Part shown: in pieces, positions 58,160 through 64,000 of the stretch
Layout of the letters: the number at the start of each line of letters is the position of its first letter
Position numbering within the stretch: position 1 is the first letter of the stretch
Source: Straminergon stramineum
Taxonomy: Eukaryota; Streptophyta; Bryopsida; Hypnales; Calliergonaceae
Length of the DNA: 64,000 bases
Direction: 5' to 3'
NCBI GenBank assembly: GCA_963920665.1
Contig: OY987265.1
Coordinates: 5,461,001 to 5,525,000, forward strand
Program-made: the position numbers and the translations under genes
The notes under the pieces: generated by a model
What the model was told of the DNA's origin: nothing
Seen by the model: only the letters and a program-made list of their open reading frames with translations
The model's database searches: none

Positions 58160-59364
58160 AACATAGGTATTCTTGTGGAAGAAAACAAGTTCTTTGTAAT
58201 TAGTACAAATGTTATTTTCAATTTGTATGGCATGTAGTAACAACAATTATTCACCTAATTTTGAAATTATGCAAACTTTTAAGCCTTACTAGCTTAGCTA
58301 TTCAATAGTATTGTAGATAATATCAATGTAGTAGTCTACACGATTTTCTTACTACTCCAAATAGTGTAATCTTCATTGGACTTTCATCCAAATTTCATCT
58401 AGTTTCATCTACCTTAATCATCTTTTAATCCATTTCATATCCATTTCATCCACAGTTTGTTTGAATTCCATCCAAATGTTTAAGCTATTTAGACGACATT
58501 CATCCCAAATCCATTTGGTGAGTGCGAAAAATCTCACACTATTCAAATTCTTGCACTAACTGAATTAATATGTACAATAAGTGCCGTGAGTTACTCCAAC
58601 TTTAGATGAAAGGAACACATATCCATTATGTTTTTTCATCCTAATTGCATCCCTACCTATCATTAGATGTTTTTTAGCAGGATTGGAGGGCCGTTTCAGG
58701 CTGGTTCCCCATGTTGGGAACCAGCTAGTTTTGGCTAGATTAAAAAAATATTAAAATATTATTTAAAAAATAAAAAATAAAATTTTAATTATTATCTGAC
58801 GTGGAAGAACTTCGGCCACGTCAGCCAGGTGATGTAGCTATGTTCCCACAATCTGAGAACATAGGGGAACTTGCGGGAATTCACAGCCCTTAATAGGAGC
58901 TGAATTTCATCTAATGATAAGTTCAATATTTTGGTCGTTGACATGTTGGAGATCTGGAAAGGGGCACAATTGGATAGAAGGTGGTCCATATTGGGTCCAT
59001 TAGTGAAAATTTGAATCCTATAGAAGGCCTTGAGTTTGCATAGCAGTAGTGCAATTAATCCTTGAAGGACGTTGAGCAAGACCAAAAGTGTTCGATGGAT
59101 GACTTCATTGTTCATTGTAGAAACAAAGAATGCACCTACTGATTCAATAATCATAACATTTTGGTGACTACGTTGGTCATGGAAGGCCGTGTGTTTCAAG
59201 GATTACTCCTAACCACAATATAAGCTTACAACTTTGTTAAGAAGACAAGACTAAGAGCATCTCTACTACATCAACATAGAAAGGAGCATGAAATAGTTTT
59301 CACAAATTTAAAGTGACGTCATGAGACACTTGTTGTTCCATCTCTACTTCTTTCGGAACTATTG
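58160..59364. other. Gene-free spacer
   Basis: No supportable gene. The segment 58790-59200 has slightly higher GC with only chance-like frames. Confidence 0.35.
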
Positions 59365-59366
59365 TA

Positions 59367-59692
59367 AGGTAGGAGGTCCATAAAGCACCCATATAAGAGC
59401 TGAAACTGAATTTTTGGGAGGTGAAACTTATTGAAATATTTTTCAGTAAATTTTCCTTGAAAGAAAAGTGGAATGAACATCTAATCCAAGTCATTTCATA
59501 ATTTTTGGAGCTTTGTGGAATTAGTTATTATTTTTTGAAGTCGAAATGGCATAGGGCTCTAAAATCGCCCACCTCCTCGAATGTACACTGTTGGTACATG
59601 TCTGTAAAGATGAAAAAAACCCATGTACAAACAAAGTACATTTGAGGAGGTGGGTAGTTTTAGAGCCCATGCAGATTTCGAGCCTCCTACCT
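59367..59692. mobile_element. TA-flanked 326-bp MITE, left twin
   Basis: Between TA (59365-59366) and TA (59693-59694). The ends are AGGTAGGAGG and CCTCCTACCT. The interior has its own inverted repeat: CCACCTCCTCGAATGTACA against TGTACATTTGAGGAGGTGG-like sequence. Same length as, and strongly similar to, the copy at 59800-60125 in the same orientation. Confidence 0.85.
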
Positions 59693-59799
59693 TAGTGCAA
59701 TCCATGCTTCATCCCTCAACAGTGCCTTAGCCACCTCATTTTACATCATCAATGACATCATGAAAGAGAATGATTTCTCCATAGTCAAAGGGTTGAGTA

Positions 59800-60125
59800 A
59801 GGTAGGAGGTTCATAAAGCGCCCATCTAAGAGCTGAAACTGAATTTTGGGGAGGTGAAACTTATTGAAATATTTTTCAGTAAATTTTTCTTGAAAGACAA
59901 GAGGAATTGGCATCTAACACAAGCCGTTTCATATTTTTTGGAGTTTTGTAGAATTAGTTATGAATTTCTGAAGTCAAAATGGCATAGAGCTCTAAAACCG
60001 CACACCTCCTCAAATGTACACTGTTGATACATCCCTGTAAAGATGAAAAAACCCCATGTGCACACAATGTACATTTGAGGAGGTGTGCGGTTTTAAAGCC
60101 TGTGCGGATTTCGAGCCTCCTACCT
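59800..60125. mobile_element. TA-flanked 326-bp MITE, right twin
   Basis: Between TA (59798-59799) and TA (60126-60127), 107 bp after the first twin. Same ends AGGTAGGAGG and CCTCCTACCT, same length, same orientation. The internal inverted repeat here is ACACCTCCTCAAATGTACA against its complement. Confidence 0.85.
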
Positions 60126-60127
60126 TA

Positions 60128-60720
60128 GTTGCATGAGCTCTCACATGGACTCAAAAGACCTCCATCACTGATGGAACATTGTAGCGACTCTCCACAAAGA
60201 GTAGAAAGCGATAACGGTGATGCGGTGGAGCCCAATAGTGCCACCTTCCCACAACAGTCGCAATCACATCTACCTTCAAGTTTGTGGTGGAGCTGCTCTA
60301 AGAATGGAAATAACTGGGGATGCGGATGTGGCCGAGAGGAGCAAGCTGGATATTGGTTGGACCGGGTACGAGTTCCAGGTGCCGGTCTTTGTCGCTGCCC
60401 AACAATGCTTGAGTGTGTCTCATATATGAGCACTCCCATCCATCGCAATTGGCAAGCTGTTATGTTACTATTGTAGTACCGTCATGAAGAATTTGCCTGG
60501 GATAATGGGAGTACGTTATCGGTTACCCGATTGATTGATTTCCCAAGTCGGAGACCGAGAGCCCCCCATCCACGCCATCCATCAACTGAAGCTGCCGAAT
60601 CCGCCGTTGGTGGAACGCCTCTATCAACCTCAACCCCAGCTGCCCAGATAGCCCTGACAGTATCGTAGTGCATAACTTTCCACCAGCACAATCACTCCCT
60701 AAGGGAACTGAACTTGCGTG
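60128..60720 (+). pseudogene. GC-rich coding-like relic, unrecognised
   Basis: A 590-bp GC-richer island amid AT-rich repeats. One plus frame reads WWSCSKNGNNWGCGCGREEQ; a shifted frame reads ADVAERSKLDIGWTGYEFQVP. No frame stays open and recognisable for long, and no splice structure is convincing. It may be a gene fragment captured by a transposon, or an old exon. No family assigned. Confidence 0.35.
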
Positions 60721-60799
60721 ATGTCGATCAATAATCAACTTCCACTGCTTTTTTTCTAAAAACAAATGAAACGGAATTTCATTGCAAAATAAGGAGTAA

Positions 60800-61140
60800 A
60801 AAATATAAGACGGCTAAGGGGGCTGACCCCTTTCTGACCACTTAAGCAGATATACATACTGCAAGGGAGGTTTCAACAATGGGGAAACTTTTCCCATGAG
60901 CAGAAATAGAGTTCATAAGGTTTCCATAATTTTTCAGATTTTTTTTCCTCGTAAAATAATTACTACGAATTTTTAAGCTGAAGATTCTGTTCTACCCATA
61001 TTGGCCATACAGACCTTCCTCTTTTCAACCAAGGGCTGGTTGCAAAATCCAAGAAGGGCTAGGTCCAAATTTGAGAGTCTTGTAGCCAATTGTAATGCAC
61101 CACGAACTGCCCGGGAACTGTGCCAGTATTAATTGTTGCT
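60800..61140. repeat. Dispersed repeat E, second copy
   Basis: Matches 53100-53440 within the GAGCATC element: AGAAATAGAGTT, CATATTGGCCATA, CAACCAAGGGCTGGTTGCAA, and TAATGCACCACGAACTG against TATTGTACCACAACTAC. The GAGCATC termini are not seen here. Confidence 0.55.
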
Positions 61141-62377
61141 AATCACCTACTAATTGAAATTACTCCACCTTACGTTGCCAGATTGGGTCTGTGATTAGTG
61201 AGGGGTCGGCTCCCTTAGCCACAATTTCCCCTGCTTTGGTTTTCTATACATATGGTGGGCACCTACAAATGTGCATCTGTCCCTGAAGTACCATCTTCAC
61301 TTTGTGTACATCTCCAAAATCAATTATGTATTCTATGAGGAAGAAATGCTTTTAGAATCAGACTTTGTTCGTTCATAACTTTTGCATACATAATCCAATG
61401 CAAATGTCGTGTTCTTTGGTGCATCAGAACCTCCTTTTACTTGCTTATAAGAAAATATAAAAATTTGAACAAGTTGATGGTAGTAATTAAGCATAGTAGT
61501 GATTCATGACAGATTTGGGGGTACCCACAATAACCCCTCATTGCCTAAGGCTTGAACAAGTTCAAAAACAACATTGCTTTTGAAGTGTCATAGATCTAAA
61601 TGTCATTGAGTTATAGAGATCTTAACCATATAATCTTGTAGTGTATATGTAATAGATGAAGAGAATCAAATTTGGAGTCATTTGGCTACATAGATTGCAA
61701 GATTATAAAAATTTTGTGTTGAAAAAGGATGCTGAAATTTTCCTAGAAACACATTTGGAGATGAAATTCAATTTCTAAACCTACTCAAATGAAAAGAAAT
61801 TTAACTAGAAAGTGCTTCAAAACTAGCATACAAACACACTGGTGAAAAAAATATTATTAAAATGACTCATCATGTATACAAAATGGCTTTGAAATGTCAA
61901 AAACTAGGAAGAAAAGTTGCAAAAAAAACATCAAAAACTGAACCTCCTTATACTAAAATGCTTCTCAGTCACTCATGACTTCTTGTATTGATATAAAGTT
62001 TTATTCACACAAACTAAACTAGTATGCACAACTTTTTCAAAAAAAAAGTATTGGAAACGAATGCTCTATGAAGAAGAAACAAGCTGCCAAAGTTCACCAT
62101 AATCCAAAAGTGTCCAGATTTTGAACTTCCAATTGCTCCCAAACATTCAAAACAATTTGGATTGACATGAAAATTTTACTACAATAACTAGACTTAAAGG
62201 TAAAAATAATCCAACTAATTTAATTGAAAACAAATATTGGATGCAAGACATATAAGCCCCCACAGTTGCAACCATCAAATGCAATTTGGTGAACTCAAAT
62301 TGAACCTTTGACTGACTTTGATTGGCTTCCAAAAACTAAGCACATTTTGGATTGTTCTAAAAATTTTACCACACAAA
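61141..62377. other. Gene-free AT-rich spacer
   Basis: No supportable gene or terminal repeats. Confidence 0.35.
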
Positions 62378-62381
62378 CTAG

Positions 62382-63310
62382 ACCCTAAATGTTTCAAACT
62401 ATGTTTTCTCCAAAAATGCTCCAAAACTGTCATTTCTAATACAAGTACCAAATTTTAGGAAAAAAACATTTCTGGACACATGTAACCATAAGATCTTGTA
62501 GCATGCTGATTTGAGAAGATGTGGAAAAAATTTCAGAAATTTCCACCATGTAGATTATAAGATATTAGCGTTTGAATGGACAAATTTTTTATTTATTGGC
62601 CTTGTGAAAAAACGGGTAGCTGCACTTTACCAGGTCACATTTGCATGAAATTATTTTCAAAGTAGTGGTTACTCTTTGAATTCATTCTTCAAGGCAAGTT
62701 GGATACATGCTTGAAAAAATTTAGATCATTTGGAATTGTACAACATATAGGAAAAAAATAGTAAGTATAAAGAAGTAGAGAATGATTCAAAATACTTAAT
62801 TGTTAAGAATTTTGTTATAGAATTGAAAAATGCCAATCCATATGGTTGTAATGTTGTAATAAACAATCTACATTCTATGATTTTATTTTTTTCCAGAAAT
62901 GTTGAAAATTGGGTTAAATAAAGGACTTCGAAGTTTATTTTAGAGTAAAGAATCCGAAACTACCCACAAACTAAAACTCCTCATAACTTTCTTATTATTA
63001 ATCAAAATGGAATAAACAAAGCTTTCCATGTACATATAAATCTAGAAAAACAATTTCAAATTTTTATTTCTAAAGAAAGTGTTTTTTTTAGAAATTTTTG
63101 GATTGCCTAAAGATCAATGAAAATTACATATTATGCCATAACTTTTTAACCATATAGTCAAAAGTTATGGAAATTATAGGGCCTTCAAGGTACTCCTTGG
63201 GCACATGTTGTGTGAAAATTTCAAAGAAAAAAAAAAGAAAAACTCCATTCATAGTGAGTTGCCCAAAATCACTATGTTGCCAAAAAAAATGCAATTTGGT
63301 CCTTTAGGGG
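62382..63310. mobile_element. CTAG-flanked element, family B long form, copy 7
   Basis: A 929-bp element whose flanks are CTAG (62378-62381) and CTAG (63311-63314) instead of TTAA. It starts ACCCTAAATG and ends GGTCCTTTAGGGG. It aligns with 55992-56936 over most of its length: CAAAAATGCTCCAAAACTGTC, GAATGATTCAAAATA, GGGCACATGTTGTGTGAAAA. No transposase frame. Confidence 0.85.
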
Positions 63311-63314
63311 CTAG

Positions 63315-64000
63315 ATGAGAGAGTGCAAATTTTCCAACAATTATTATTGAATTTGGACATTGGATGCAAAATTTATAGCACTTTGAATTGGACTTGCAAC
63401 TATGTGAGGACACTTTTGGTCCTCTTTGGTGACGAGGATTCAAGTAAGTTAAAGAGAAGGGACTACGAACACTGAGCGAAAATAGGAGAGCTTGGTTGCA
63501 TGGTTGGTGTGGCCTAGTGATGGACACAAAGCTAAGATAGGGACACACCAAAAGCACCACGTGTTTGAAAGAGCCACTTGATCAAATGCTATCATTAATA
63601 ATATGTGTAGTAGAACCATCAGTAATTGACCACTTAAGTGATTCTCTGCATTTTCTCAATAGTATAAGGCAATGTCAATTTTTTGCCACATAGAAAGATA
63701 GAAATCATAGGGATTGCAAATTTTTTAGTAATTTTATGCCTTGAATTGAAATAACTATGAGATTTGGAAGCCAAAAGTTGGTCTATACCCATACCCAATG
63801 CATAGAGTCTTCCATAACTACTCATTCAAAGTCTAGTTTGGCTCTCAAAACTAAGGACATGTATCATGACATTGGTGGTTAGAAATTAGTCAATCTTTGT
63901 TGAATTTTTTAGTACCTACAAAATGTCCATGCCCAGGCCATGGTCGGAAATGGGTGGTTCTACTATAGATCTCTTGAATCGATATAGACATAATGTTGAA
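63315..64000. other. Gene-free AT-rich flank
   Basis: No supportable gene or terminal repeats. The window ends in unannotated spacer. Confidence 0.35.

Noticed and set aside
59056..59130. A possible further family A copy (TTAATCCTTGAAGGACG)
   Set aside because: Only the first bases resemble the terminus and the interior blocks are missing.
1..64000. tRNA, rRNA, CRISPR arrays and organelle DNA
   Set aside because: No cloverleaf-like sequence with a GGTTCRA arm in a proper context, no regularly spaced identical repeats, and no organelle genes were seen.

Overview
The window reads as nuclear DNA of a land plant. Evidence: multi-exon genes with GT-AG introns, a clear homologue of the plant RING ligase SIS3, an intronless plant-type matrix metalloproteinase, long intron-bearing 5' leaders, and plant-style MITEs (Stowaway, CACTA, Mutator). 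Gene blocks are near average GC and the spacers are very AT-rich. A non-seed plant (bryophyte or lycophyte) would fit the transposon mix, but I cannot name the species and hold this loosely.

Layout. Genes occupy roughly 1.8-6.5 kb, 10.8-16.5 kb, 29.5-35.4 kb and 39.6-41 kb. (1) Plus strand, 4074-6523: a 355-residue coiled-coil, multi-pass membrane protein in four exons, with a TATA/CT-rich promoter near 1852 and a 2.2-kb leader. (2) About 9630-10500: a broken coding relic. (3) Minus strand, 13915-10843: a 643-residue coiled-coil protein with a basic Ser/Pro-rich tail in six exons, with leader exons reaching back to about 16.2 kb. (4) Plus strand, 29587-33680: an intact SIS3-type RING-H2 membrane E3 ligase, rebuilt from nine exons. 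(5) Minus strand, 35112-33922: a matrixin, convergent with SIS3. (6) About 35.95-36.79 kb: a coding-like relic. (7) Minus strand, 40923-39645: a gene whose first and last exons are clear and whose middle is not. No tRNA, rRNA or CRISPR was seen.

The rest (about 16.6-28.4 kb and 41.5-64 kb, with smaller gaps) is repeat-rich and without supportable genes. It holds several short non-autonomous DNA transposon families whose ends and target duplications can be read directly. Two families (about 225 bp and 560-945 bp) have termini starting CCC(C)TAAAG and sit between TTAA tetranucleotides. One copy sits between CTAG and CTAG, which shows the 4 bp are a real target duplication. This is the signature of piggyBac-type (or Kolobok/Sola3) transposition, unusual in plants, and is the most interesting signal here. 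A third group has AGGTAGG termini and TA duplications, including a 219-bp near-perfect hairpin and two 326-bp copies side by side. Others are a CACTA MITE with an ATA duplication, a Stowaway element, and a Mutator-like MITE with a perfect 9-bp duplication nested inside one of the TTAA elements.

The protein genes do not form an obvious pathway. SIS3-type ligases act in ubiquitination and sugar response, and matrixins act at the cell surface; their adjacency looks incidental. All gene models come from reading splice sites and frames by eye, with no transcript evidence.
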